64,000 bases of DNA. Origin: Halorubrum lipolyticum DSM 21995. Lineage in GTDB: Archaea; Halobacteriota; Halobacteria; Halobacteriales; Haloferacaceae. Positions within the stretch are counted from its first letter, which is position 1; every line of letters begins with the position of its first letter. The notes below the pieces were generated by a model. That model worked only from the letters and a program-made list of their open reading frames with translations. It ran no database searches and was not told where the DNA came from. Of this stretch, positions 9,033 to 17,091 are shown piece after piece. Both the position numbers and the translations under genes were made by a program. The DNA is taken from contig NZ_AOJG01000009.1 of NCBI RefSeq assembly GCF_000337375.1, forward strand, positions 42,819 through 106,818. The letters are read 5' to 3'.

Positions 9033-9409
9033 CGCCCGACCAGCCGCTCGATCCGGACGAGCAGTTCGTTCGGACTGAACGGCTTCGTGAGGTACTCGTC
9101 CGCGCCGGACTCGAGCCCTTCGAGCACGTCCGCCTCCTGCCCGCGCGAGGTGAGCATGACGACGGGAACGTCGGGGTCGACCGCGAGCTCCCCGCGTCGC
9201 ACCGTTCGGAGCAGTTGGGTCCCCTTCAGCCGCGGCATCATCACGTCGAGGACGACGACGTCGGGGTCGGCGTCGGGGTCGTCCAGCGCCGCTCGGCCTT
9301 CCTCGCCGTCGTGGCATACGGTGACATCGAACCCCGCGTTCGACAGTTTGTACTCGAGGATCGACCGGATCGTCTCGTCGTCGTCCGCGATGACGGCCGA
9401 TTTCGACAC
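9029..9409 (-). CDS. CheY-like single-domain response regulator
   Basis: 126 residues from a GTG at 9409, beginning SKSAVIADDDET. It is a bare receiver domain: acidic pocket DDD near residue 10, phospho-acceptor Asp55 in VVVLDVMMP, switch Thr/Ser in VMLTSRG, and Lys in YLTKPFSP. No output domain, so it must act by protein contact, probably through the HEAT protein that follows. An in-frame GTG at 9433 is possible, but a TATA-like TAACGTAAA stretch (about 9430-9440) fits a start at 9409. First gene of the operon with the HEAT protein and the synthase. Confidence 0.85.
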   Translation of the reverse strand: MSKSAVIADDDETIRSILEYKLSNAGFDVTVCHDGEEGRAALDDPDADPDVVVLDVMMPRLKGTQLLRTVRRGELAVDPDVPVVMLTSRGQEADVLEGLESGADEYLTKPFSPNELLVRIERLVGR

Positions 9410-9508
9410 GGTTCGGCTACAGCTCAGATCCACTTTACGTTATCTCTCCGTCGCCCGCCGACGGCGGGCCGCGAGTCATTTAACACCGGGGCGAGCGAGG
9501 GATGAGAC

Positions 9509-10693
9509 ATGCGCGATGAGTCAGGAACTGCGGTGATCCTCGCCGCGGGCGAGGGACGCCGGTTGGAGCCGCTGACGAACCGACGCCCGAAGCCCATGGT
9601 CCCCGTGGCGAACCGCCCGCTGCTCGAACACGTCGTCGAGGCCGTGGCCGCGGCGGGGATCGATCGGGTCGTCCTCGTCGTCGGGTACAGACAGGAGCGG
9701 CTCCGGAACCACTTCGGCGACGGCGACGACTGGGACGTGACGATAGAGTACGTCGAGCAATCGACGCAGCTGGGGACGGGACACGCGGTGTTACAGGCCG
9801 AACCGGTCGTCGACGGGCCCTTCGTGGTGCTCAACGGCGACCGGATCGTCGACGCCGACGCGGTGTCGGCCGTTCGCGACCGCCTCCGCGACGGCGACGC
9901 GCCGCTTGTGACCGTCACCGCCGTCGAGCGGCCTCGCGACTACGGCGTCGTCCACCTCGACGGCGACCGCGTCACCGAGATCGACGAGAAGCCCGAGGGG
10001 CCGGTGGACACCAACCGCATCAACGCCGGCGTCTACGGCTTCACGCCCGCGATCTTCGACGCGATCCGAGCGACGAACACGGCCGGGGAGCTGGCGATCA
10101 CGGCGACCCTGAACGACCTGGCCGGGAGCGGCGAGGTGACCGCCCTCGGCTACGACGGCCGGTGGCTCGACGTGTCGAACCTCTGGGACGTGCTCTCGGT
10201 CAACGCGGCGCTGATCCACGACAGCGACCACGCCAGCGACGCGCCCGCGGCGGGACAGCGCGTCGGCGACACCGTCACCGTCGCCGACGACGTGGTCCTG
10301 GCCGGGAACGTGCGCGTCGGGCCGAACGCGACGCTGAGCGGGGCGACGGCGATCGGCAGCAACGTCTCGATCGCGGCCAACGCGGTCGTGGAGAACAGCG
10401 TGGTTCTCCCCGACGCCGTCATCGGTCCGGGGGCGGTCGTCCGCGACGCCGTCGTCGGGGGGAACGCGCGGATCGGGCCGAACGCGACGGTCGTCGGCGG
10501 GAACGCGACGGTCGTCGTCGGCGACGCCGTCCACCGCGACGTGACGCTCGGCGGCGTGGTCGGCGACAACGCGTCGATCGGCGGCGGCGCGACGCTCACC
10601 GACGGCGCCGTGGTCGGCGACGACGTGCGGGCCGACGCGGGGGTCGTGATCGACGGGCGCGTCGAATCAGGTGCGGTCGTCAGGAGGGGATAA
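9509..10693 (+). CDS. Second sugar-1-phosphate nucleotidylyltransferase with left-handed beta-helix domain
   Basis: 394 residues. The N-terminus has VILAAGEGRRLEPLTNRR and PKPMVPVANRP, with FVVLNGDRIVD as the metal site, EIDEKPEG, and INAGVYGFTP. From about residue 245 come Gly/Asn/Val-rich hexapeptide repeats. It lacks the NLRHD-type acetyltransferase stretch seen in the enzyme at 1275, so it may be only a nucleotidylyltransferase. It is divergent from the response-regulator operon and ends 2 nt before glmS, so both are probably in one transcript. Substrate unknown; a GlmU-like or glucose-1-P role is possible. Confidence 0.82.
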   Translation: MRDESGTAVILAAGEGRRLEPLTNRRPKPMVPVANRPLLEHVVEAVAAAGIDRVVLVVGYRQERLRNHFGDGDDWDVTIEYVEQSTQLGTGHAVLQAEPVVDGPFVVLNGDRIVDADAVSAVRDRLRDGDAPLVTVTAVERPRDYGVVHLDGDRVTEIDEKPEGPVDTNRINAGVYGFTPAIFDAIRATNTAGELAITATLNDLAGSGEVTALGYDGRWLDVSNLWDVLSVNAALIHDSDHASDAPAAGQRVGDTVTVADDVVLAGNVRVGPNATLSGATAIGSNVSIAANAVVENSVVLPDAVIGPGAVVRDAVVGGNARIGPNATVVGGNATVVVGDAVHRDVTLGGVVGDNASIGGGATLTDGAVVGDDVRADAGVVIDGRVESGAVVRRG

Positions 10694-10695
10694 TC

Positions 10696-12585
10696 ATGTG
10701 TGGGATCATCGGCTACGTCGGCGAGCTGCACAGCGGCGGGCAGACTGACGGCGGAGACGGGAACGAGGCGACGGACGGCGGCACGCCCGGAAGCGTGGGC
10801 GCGATCGTCCACGAGGGGCTCCGCAACCTGGAGTACCGCGGGTACGACTCCGCGGGCGTCGCACTCGTGGGCCCGTCGAGCGGGCTCACCGTCGCGAAGC
10901 GGTCGGGCGAGGTCGACGGGCTTACCGTCCCGGACGTGCCGGACGCGACCCACGGGGTCGGACACACCCGCTGGTCGACGCACGGCCCGCCGACGGACGC
11001 GAACGCGCACCCACACACCGACTGCGTCGGCGACGTGGCGGTCGTCCACAACGGGATCGTCGAGAACTACGAGGCGCTTAAAACGGAACTGGCGGACCAC
11101 GAGTTCACCAGCGACACGGACACGGAGGTCATCCCGCACCTGATCGAAGAGGAGCTGGCCGCCGGCGGCGAGGAGGACGGTGAGGACGCCGACCTCCTGG
11201 CCGCGGTCCGGCGCGTCGAGGACCGGCTGGAGGGGAGCTACGCGATCTGTGCGGTCCGCGAGGGCGACGACCGGATCGTCGTCGCGCGCCGCGGGAGTCC
11301 CCTCGTGTTGGGCCGCGGCGAGGACGCGGCGTTCGTCGCCAGCGACGTGACGGCCTTCTTAGAGCACACTCGCGACGTGACCTACCTCGAAGACGGCGAC
11401 GTGGCGGCGCTGTCGCCCGACGGCGTCGAGATCTTCGCCGGCGGAGAGCCGGTCGAGCGCGAGGTCGAGCGGGTGACGTGGGAGGCCGACGCCGCCGAGA
11501 AGGGCGGCTACGAGCATTACATGCGCAAGGAGATCCACGAGCAGCCCGAGTCGCTCCGGCAGACGCTCGCGGGGCGGCTGGACGTCTCTGCGGGAGACGT
11601 GGATCTGGACGTGTCGTTCCCGCCGGGCTTCCTCGCCGATCTGGAGGAGATCCGGATCGTCGCCTGCGGCACCTCCTACTACGCGGGTCGATACGCCGCA
11701 CAGCTGTTCGAGGAGCTCGCCGGCGTGCGCGCCACCGTCGAGATCGCCAGCGAGTACGAGTTCGGCGCAGGTCGCACGCCCGACCGGACGCTGGTGGTTG
11801 CGGTCACACAGAGCGGGGAGACCGCCGACACCCTTGGGGCAGTGCGACGCGCGAACGCCGCGGGCGCGCGGACGTTCGCCGTGACGAACACCTTGGGGAG
11901 TACGGTGACCCGAGAAGTGGACGGGACGGCGTTCATCCGCGCTGGCCCGGAGATCGGCGTGGCGGCGACGAAGACGTTCGCCTCGCAGGTGGCGACGCTC
12001 GCGATGCTCGCGGTGGCCGTGGGCCGCGATCGCGGGGCGTTGGCGGCCGCCGACGCGCGCTCCGTGCTGAAGGATCTGCAGGGGCTCCCGGGCGCGGTCC
12101 AGCAGGTGCTCGACGAGGAGGCGCAGGTGCGCGAGGCGGCCCGCGAGTACGGCGACGGCGAGGCGTTCTTCTTCGTCGGGCGCGCGCTGGGAGTCCCCGT
12201 GGCGCTCGAGGGCGCGTTGAAGCTCAAGGAGATCTCCTACGACCACGCCGAGGGGTTCGCGGCGGGCGAGTTGAAACACGGCCCGCTGGCGCTGGTGACG
12301 CCCGACACGCCCGTGCTGGCCGTGTTGACCGACGGCGCGCGAGCCGACGAGACGATGAACAACGTCACCGAGGCGCAGACGCGCGGCGCGCCGGCGTTGG
12401 GGTGCGTGTCCGCGGGCGATACGTACGACACGCTGGACGTGTCGTTCGAGGTCCCCAACGTGGGCGTCGCCGAGCCGCTGGTGGCGAACGTGTACCTGCA
12501 GCTGTTCGCCTACCACGTCGCGAACGACAAGGGACGGGCGATCGACAAGCCGCGGAACCTGGCGAAGAGCGTTACCGTGGAGTAA
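10696..12585 (+). CDS. glmS: Glutamine--fructose-6-phosphate aminotransferase (isomerizing)
   Basis: 629 residues. It starts MCGIIGYVG, with Cys2 as the N-terminal nucleophile of the class II glutamine amidotransferase, then LEYRGYDSAGVA, GHTRWSTHG and HNGIVENYE. Two SIS domains follow (VACGTSYYAGRYAAQ, TQSGETADT, and ALEGALKLKEISYDHAEGF), and the end DKPRNLAKSVTVE is the conserved C-terminal loop. It makes glucosamine-6-phosphate, the first committed step to UDP-GlcNAc. A 15-20 residue Gly/Asp insertion sits between the first strand and SVGAIVHEG. It directly follows the nucleotidylyltransferase at 9509. Confidence 0.97.
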   Translation: MCGIIGYVGELHSGGQTDGGDGNEATDGGTPGSVGAIVHEGLRNLEYRGYDSAGVALVGPSSGLTVAKRSGEVDGLTVPDVPDATHGVGHTRWSTHGPPTDANAHPHTDCVGDVAVVHNGIVENYEALKTELADHEFTSDTDTEVIPHLIEEELAAGGEEDGEDADLLAAVRRVEDRLEGSYAICAVREGDDRIVVARRGSPLVLGRGEDAAFVASDVTAFLEHTRDVTYLEDGDVAALSPDGVEIFAGGEPVEREVERVTWEADAAEKGGYEHYMRKEIHEQPESLRQTLAGRLDVSAGDVDLDVSFPPGFLADLEEIRIVACGTSYYAGRYAAQLFEELAGVRATVEIASEYEFGAGRTPDRTLVVAVTQSGETADTLGAVRRANAAGARTFAVTNTLGSTVTREVDGTAFIRAGPEIGVAATKTFASQVATLAMLAVAVGRDRGALAAADARSVLKDLQGLPGAVQQVLDEEAQVREAAREYGDGEAFFFVGRALGVPVALEGALKLKEISYDHAEGFAAGELKHGPLALVTPDTPVLAVLTDGARADETMNNVTEAQTRGAPALGCVSAGDTYDTLDVSFEVPNVGVAEPLVANVYLQLFAYHVANDKGRAIDKPRNLAKSVTVE

Positions 12586-12865
12586 CGCGGTTTGTCGGGG
12601 GGTCGGTCAGGGTCGAACGTGCGATAGCTCGACAGCGTTTGACGGTCGGCTCGTGGAGTGTTTGAGATCGGCTCGTGGGGTTTTGACGGTTGTTTCGTTG
12701 AGTCCGGACACCCCTCGTTTCGTCTGTTCTCGTCGCTTCAGTCTGTGGTGGATCCTTCTCGCTTGACTCACACCCCTCATTTCGTCTGTTCTTGTTCAGC
12801 CAGAGGGTCCTCTCTCTCAGTCATCGACACCCCTCGTTTCGTCTGTTCTTCCGTTTGAAAACTGA
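12586..12865. other. Left arm of replication origin, no gene
   Basis: The 280 bp between glmS and orc1 hold no convincing gene. They contain three direct copies of an origin-recognition-like box. A short frame across them is only the repeat read as codons. Confidence 0.75.
12708..12849 (-). repeat. Three origin-recognition-box-like repeats (left set)
   Basis: Copies of ACACCCCTCRTTTCGTCTG(TTCT) lie at 12708-12730, 12770-12792 and 12827-12849, spaced 62 and 57 bp. Read on the minus strand they are AGACGAAAYGAGGGGTGT, with the GAAAC core and G-run seen in archaeal ORB elements. They are inverted relative to the set on the far side of orc1. Confidence 0.75.
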
Positions 12866-14062
12866 CTACGGCTGATTCTCGATCGACTCGCGCGTCTCCA
12901 AGATGATTTCGGGGTCCAACGCGAGCTCGTATCGGTAGTGGACGCCGCCCGCACGCCCTTCGTTCTGTTCGGTCCGTTCGAGAAACCCGAGCATCGTGAG
13001 ATCCGCGAGGTGGTTTTGGATGCTCTTTAGCGTGGTCAGTGGATCGTGACCCCACTCTCGTGCGATCCGTTCGTACACCGCCTGAATCTCTTTAGAGCGT
13101 GCGGGAACGTCTCCGTTCACTTCGATCTGTGCGAGCGATTCTAAGATGAGCTGCCCGTGCATGGTCTGGTCGCGCAACTTGTCTTGCACGCGACCTCGCT
13201 GAACGCGCGCCGCAGCCACTTCGATGTGCGCGTCGGTGATCGCCGCCGCTCCCTGTTCTTCAGCGACATCGCCTCCCTCGCGGAGGAGATCGATCGCCTG
13301 TCGTGCGCTCCCGGTGTCTTTCGCGGCCTTCGCCGCTGCGAGCCGAATCGCAGACTCTTCACACGCACCGTCAACGAGCGCCTTCTCGGCTCTGGCAGTG
13401 AGGATCGACTGGAGTTCGTCTGCGTCGTACGGCGAGAAGGCCAGTTCTTTTTCCATCAGCGTGTCCTTGACTTTCGGGCTCAACGACGAGCGAAACGTGT
13501 AGTTGTTACTGATCCCGATCACGCCGACACGTGCTGCATCGAGGTGGCCGTTGGCGCGTGCGCGAGGGAGTTCGTACAGGAGTGAATCCGGGTCAGAAAG
13601 GTGATCAATCTCGTCGAGAATGAACAGAAATGTGCCGCCGCGCGCTTCCATCTCATCGTACAACGTTTCGAGGGCGTGTGACGTCGAGAGACCGGTTTCC
13701 GGAAACGTCTCTCCCTCGTCTCCGCGGATGCTATTGATAAGCGATCGAACCGTTCTATACACGCTGTCGTCGTTGCAGTTCCGGAAGTGAACGTGGAGTT
13801 CCTCGGCGGCGTCGCGCCGTTTTACTTCCGTCTGGAGGGCACTCATCATGTACTCCGTGACGGCCGTCTTTCCGACCCCCGTTTTTCCATAAATGAACAC
13901 GTTTGCCGGGTTTCGTCCGAAGAGCACGTCTTTGAGTGCGGATCGGTACGCATCGATCTCGTCGTCCCGCTCGACAATAACGTCTGGACGATACTCCTCC
14001 GAGAGAATAGATTTGTCCTCAAAGAGCGTCTCAGTCATCTCCGTGAAGAGATCGTCAGACAT
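12866..14062 (-). CDS. orc1: Orc1/Cdc6 replication initiator
   Basis: 398 residues. AAA+ ATPase with Walker A GKTGVGKT (59-66), Walker B FILDEIDH (Asp150-Glu151), sensor-1 region GVIGISNNYTF and sensor-2 region GSARQAIDLLREGG, then a C-terminal winged helix (about 300-398). Archaeal Orc1/Cdc6 proteins bind ORB elements and load MCM. A TATA-like TTTTAAATAA (about 14091-14101) lies about 34 nt before the ATG. The gene is flanked by three ORB-like repeats on each side, so it most likely initiates from this site. Haloarchaea carry several orc1 paralogues and I cannot tell which this is. Confidence 0.95.
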   Translation of the reverse strand: MSDDLFTEMTETLFEDKSILSEEYRPDVIVERDDEIDAYRSALKDVLFGRNPANVFIYGKTGVGKTAVTEYMMSALQTEVKRRDAAEELHVHFRNCNDDSVYRTVRSLINSIRGDEGETFPETGLSTSHALETLYDEMEARGGTFLFILDEIDHLSDPDSLLYELPRARANGHLDAARVGVIGISNNYTFRSSLSPKVKDTLMEKELAFSPYDADELQSILTARAEKALVDGACEESAIRLAAAKAAKDTGSARQAIDLLREGGDVAEEQGAAAITDAHIEVAAARVQRGRVQDKLRDQTMHGQLILESLAQIEVNGDVPARSKEIQAVYERIAREWGHDPLTTLKSIQNHLADLTMLGFLERTEQNEGRAGGVHYRYELALDPEIILETRESIENQP

Positions 14063-14101
14063 TGTTGATATTCCGTGGAACGCGGCTCAGTTATTTAAAA
14101 G

Positions 14102-14140
14102 TATGGTTCGTTTGTTTCTTTTGTTTCGTTTGCTTTGTCG
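14102..14140. other. T-rich stretch, possible DNA-unwinding element
   Basis: Just upstream of the orc1 promoter the plus strand has a run of TTTGTTTC-type steps (about 14107-14140), strongly strand-asymmetric and AT-richer than its surroundings. It lies between orc1 and the right ORB set, where haloarchaeal origins usually place the unwinding element. Confidence 0.4.
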
Positions 14141-14183
14141 TTCTGACTGAGTGGGAAGTCAGTACCCGAACTGTGCAGCCCAC

Positions 14184-14325
14184 AACAGACGAAACGAGGG
14201 GTGTGACCGATGGCTCAGCGTGGTACCCCACCGGCCTGCTGAGAGAACAGACGAAATGAGGGGTGTGAGCTCAACGTGTTCAGAGTCTCGGTCCCAACCC
14301 AGATAACAGACGAAATAAGGGGTGC
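14184..14325 (+). repeat. Three origin-recognition-box-like repeats (right set)
   Basis: Copies of AACAGACGAAAYRAGGGGTG lie at about 14184-14204, 14246-14266 and 14305-14325, spaced 62 and 59 bp. They are the reverse complement of the left set, so the six boxes form an inverted arrangement around orc1. Confidence 0.75.
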
Positions 14326-14404
14326 GTCTCCGTTCAGCGGGTGGCAAATCCATCGTCGAGTCGCTACTCCAGCGAGACTCATCCAGCCACACCCAACACA
14401 CCAG

Positions 14405-14593
14405 CTAGAAACCCTTCTCGAAGGTCTCAAAGATCTGCTCTGCCCTCCGGGCGTCTGCGGGCTCGAAGCCGGCTTGGGCGACGGCATCCTGCCACGGGTC
14501 GAACCGGCGTGTGATCGTTGTCGCGGCGTATTCGCCGTGGTCGCGATACTCTTGCAGAGAAGGCGCCCGCTCGGCGACTGTCGCCGACAGCAT
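14405..14593 (-). CDS. Small protein with one homing-endonuclease-associated (HNH) repeat
   Basis: 62 residues from the ATG at 14593 (a frame extends upstream without a good start). The stretch APSLQEYRDHGEYAATTITR with RFDPWQDAVAQAGFEP matches the helical repeat often found repeated beside HNH nucleases in haloarchaea; it is thought to bind DNA. Only one copy is present and no nuclease domain follows. It may be a small DNA-binding protein or a remnant. It sits right next to the origin's right arm. Confidence 0.45.
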   Translation of the reverse strand: MLSATVAERAPSLQEYRDHGEYAATTITRRFDPWQDAVAQAGFEPADARRAEQIFETFEKGF

Positions 14594-14712
14594 GAGTGGT
14601 TCGGATACGCCAGGCGAGTGCGTCCCCTCTCGCTGTTTCGGGACTCTCAAACCGGACCTTGGTGACCGTGTCTCTCAGATCATCACGCTGCTGTCACCGA
14701 CATCGCAGTCCA

Positions 14713-14720
14713 TTTATATA
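14713..14720 (+). promoter_or_regulatory. TATA box of the sugar transferase gene
   Basis: TTTATATA centred about 27 nt before the ATG at 14743, the spacing expected for a leaderless haloarchaeal transcript. Confidence 0.7.
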
Positions 14721-14742
14721 GACTCGTCCTAACATACGGCTA

Positions 14743-16158
14743 ATGCTTTCCGGGTGGCAGTACCGACTGCGCAGCGTTGGTGGCGTCGCAGTCATTACTG
14801 CCCTTGCGGTTGCAGTCGCGAACAGCACCGTTGTCCACACCCTGCTCACTCGGTTGCCGGTGGTCGGTCGGCTGGCCGCGGACGCGCCGATGGGCGCCGA
14901 GCTCGTGTTCGAGATGGCGACGACGGTCGTCATCGTCACGGCGGCGTTTCTGCCGTTGTACAAGCCGCGGCCGCGGCGCATCCTCGATACGGTTGCGCTC
15001 ACCCAAAAGCGGGTGATGGTCGCCGTGCTGACGCTCGCCGCGATCGGCTACTTCGACTACACGTATCGACTCCCGCGGACGACGCTCATCGCGATCACGC
15101 CGCTGTTGCTCGTCATACTGCCCGCGTGGTTCGTCTGGATCCGGCGCCGACCGAGTGGTGACGCAGAGCGCGCGGTCATCGTGGGTGACGACCCGGCCGA
15201 GATCGAGCGCCTGGCGAACGACATCGAGATGCCGCTGCTCGGATACCTGTGCCCCACGAGCGTGTTTCTGACTGAGCCGAAGTCGACGCCGGTGACGGCC
15301 GTCGCGGACGGTGGGTTCACGCTCGGAGGCCTGGATCGGCTGGGTGGGCTCTCTCGGATCGAGGACGTGCTGGTCGAGTGTGATATTGACACGGTCGTGT
15401 TGGCGTTCGAGCACACAGACCGGGCCGAGTTCTTCGGCGCGCTCGATGCCTGTTACGAGCACGGTGTTGACGCGCTTGTCCACCGCGACCACGCCGACCG
15501 GGTGTTGACTGCTGACGACGACGTCGGGACGCTGACCAACGTCGACGTCGAGCCGTGGGACATCCAAGACCACATGCTCAAGCGCGGCTTCGACCTCGTG
15601 TTTGCGGCGGTTGGGTTGGTGATGTTGAGCCCCGTCATCGGTGCGATCGCGGTCGCGATCAAGCTGGATGACGGTGGGTCGATCTTGTACAGTCAAGAGC
15701 GCACGGCGGTGTTCGGCGAGACGTTCGAGGTGTTCAAGTTCCGGTCGATGGTCCCCGAGGGGGAGTCTGTCGAGCCGGTCGATGACGAGTCGAACGATCG
15801 GATTACGCGCGTTGGGGGACTGTTACGGCAGACGCATCTCGACGAGATCCCGCAGCTGTGGTCGATCCTCGTCGGCAACATGAGCGTCGTCGGGCCACGG
15901 GCCGTGTGGACTGAAGAAGAATCGTTGTTAGAGGCTCAAGAGCGGTCCTGGCGCAAGCGGTGGTTCGTCAAGCCAGGACTGACGGGGCTCGCGCAGGTGA
16001 ACGGCGCAAAGAGCACGGATCCGGAAGAGAAGTTGCGCTACGATCTGCAGTACGTCAAACAGCAGTCGTTCACCTACGATCTGAAACTCGTCGTTCGCCA
16101 GATTTGGAAGGTCGGACTGGACGTGGTGGCGACGATCCGCGGGACGCCTACGGAATGA
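14743..16158 (+). CDS. Polyprenyl-phosphate sugar phosphotransferase (WbaP/PssE-like, exopolysaccharide initiating)
   Basis: 471 residues. Four or so N-terminal membrane helices (15-145), a Rossmann-like middle domain (about 150-265), then one more helix and the bacterial sugar transferase domain (about 277-465): KRGFDLVFA, EVFKFRSM, LRQTHLDEIPQLW, VGPRA, and PGLTGLAQVNG. Such enzymes move a sugar-1-phosphate from a nucleotide sugar to the lipid carrier, the first step of a lipid-linked glycan. It probably starts assembly of the glycan built by the transferases downstream. Start supported by the leaderless promoter. Confidence 0.92.
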   Translation: MLSGWQYRLRSVGGVAVITALAVAVANSTVVHTLLTRLPVVGRLAADAPMGAELVFEMATTVVIVTAAFLPLYKPRPRRILDTVALTQKRVMVAVLTLAAIGYFDYTYRLPRTTLIAITPLLLVILPAWFVWIRRRPSGDAERAVIVGDDPAEIERLANDIEMPLLGYLCPTSVFLTEPKSTPVTAVADGGFTLGGLDRLGGLSRIEDVLVECDIDTVVLAFEHTDRAEFFGALDACYEHGVDALVHRDHADRVLTADDDVGTLTNVDVEPWDIQDHMLKRGFDLVFAAVGLVMLSPVIGAIAVAIKLDDGGSILYSQERTAVFGETFEVFKFRSMVPEGESVEPVDDESNDRITRVGGLLRQTHLDEIPQLWSILVGNMSVVGPRAVWTEEESLLEAQERSWRKRWFVKPGLTGLAQVNGAKSTDPEEKLRYDLQYVKQQSFTYDLKLVVRQIWKVGLDVVATIRGTPTE

Positions 16159-16182
16159 GACGTTTTGTTTCTGTGCACCCAC

Positions 16183-16219
16183 CCCACCGTGTCGAGTGTT
16201 CTGTGAACGACACGGTGGG
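16183..16219. terminator. Perfect 12-bp hairpin after the sugar transferase gene
   Basis: CCCACCGTGTCG (16183-16194) and CGACACGGTGGG (16208-16219) pair perfectly around a 13-nt loop, starting 25 nt after the stop codon. No T-run follows on the plus strand, so it may be a processing or 3'-end stabilising structure rather than a simple terminator. Confidence 0.5.
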
Positions 16220-16279
16220 CCGTGGACTTGAGACCGAACGAATGAGTGGAACTGCGTAGTCACCGAGAGTGGCCGGAGC

Positions 16280-16519
16280 TCAGTCGTCAGATTCGGCCGT
16301 ACTGTCTGTTCCCTGTTCTCCGTCGCTCTGTGTGCCTCCAGTGAGACGCTGTTCGGCCTCGTCACGGTCTTCGGGGTAGCCGACGTCGATGCGCCAGCCG
16401 TCGAGGCCGATGGCGTCGATGGTCCGACCCGACTGGATGAGGAGATCGATCGCGTCGGAGATCTCGTACTCGTCGCGGTTCGACGGCTGGACGAGGTGAC
16501 GTGAATCGACATACAACAA
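16280..16519 (-). pseudogene. Duplicated 3' fragment of the AglF-type nucleotidylyltransferase gene
   Basis: The frame encodes HLVQPSNRDEYEISDAIDLL then IQSGRTIDAIGLDGWRIDVG and YPEDRDEAEQRLTG, nearly identical to the C-terminal quarter of the intact gene at 17629-18402. DNA identity is high from about 16350 to 16497 (matching about 17705-17854), ends sharply at GACGAG(G/A)TG, and the catalytic domain is missing. The tail after the repeat differs (GTQSDGEQ versus DDDADADG). It is a direct repeat flanking the two-gene unit at 16573-17528, and cannot code for an active enzyme. Confidence 0.85.
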
Positions 16520-16572
16520 GAATAATTCGAATCACCTCAAATTATTTCTACATAGGGGGTGTAGCGGGAGTC

Positions 16573-17091
16573 ATGAGCGACGAACCGTCCCGAAGCTGGA
16601 CTGACGGTCTGTCAGCGGCCGAGCGCGTCGAAGCGGTCGCACTCACTGTCGGCGAACCTCGAACGGCCAATTGGATCGCCGCAGAAGCCGAGGTCGCCCA
16701 TGAGACGGCGACGAAGTACCTCAACCGTCTCGTAGACGGCGGTACACTACGCTCGGATACACGCGGTCAGCAGACGACGTACGAGCCAGACCCGGTCGGT
16801 CAGTACCTCGTCGAGATGCGTGAACTCTACGACGACCACTCACCTGACGAGCTCGCTGCGAGCCTCGAAGAAATAACTGAGCAAATCCGAACGTGGAAGA
16901 CGAAATACGACGTCGAGACGGCCAACCAACTCCGCGCGAGCCTCAGCCAGACAGACGACGCCACAGACGAACACGACCGTCGACAAGTGGCCCGTGAGTG
17001 GGACCACCTCAAGACGCGCCGGCGTCTCGTCGAAGACGCACTCCGCCTTTACGATCGCTTCCCCGGTGAACGGCGCTCCGCGTCCGCATGA
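16573..17091 (+). CDS. Winged-helix DNA-binding-like protein, first gene of a two-gene unit (copy 1)
   Basis: 172 residues. RSWTDGLSAAERVEAVALT leads into a winged helix (ANWIAAEAEVAHETATKYLN, then RLVDGGTLRSD), followed by two charged helices (about 75-165) with IRTWKTKYDVETANQLR and LVEDALRLYDR. It fits the haloarchaeal DUF7342-type regulators. The ATG at 16573 has a TATA-like AAATTATTT at 16539-16547, right for a leaderless start. Its stop overlaps the next gene's start (ATGA), so the two are made together. A clear paralogue with the same partner sits at 59576. It may repress its own promoter. Confidence 0.75.
   Translation: MSDEPSRSWTDGLSAAERVEAVALTVGEPRTANWIAAEAEVAHETATKYLNRLVDGGTLRSDTRGQQTTYEPDPVGQYLVEMRELYDDHSPDELAASLEEITEQIRTWKTKYDVETANQLRASLSQTDDATDEHDRRQVAREWDHLKTRRRLVEDALRLYDRFPGERRSASA

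Larger units (their letters stand above)
12700..14330. other. Putative chromosomal replication origin (oriC)
   Basis: The combination of an orc1/cdc6 gene, inverted ORB-like repeats on both sides and a T-rich stretch at the gene's 5' side is the standard haloarchaeal origin layout. Whether it fires, and whether it is the main origin, cannot be read from the sequence. Confidence 0.7.

Noticed and set aside
12658..12858. 66-residue small protein over the left origin arm
   Set aside because: Its periodic THTPHFVCS/HPSFRLFS pattern is just the ORB-like repeat translated.
14159..14487. Short frames over the right origin arm
   Set aside because: Same reason: they follow the repeat periodicity and overlap each other in different frames.
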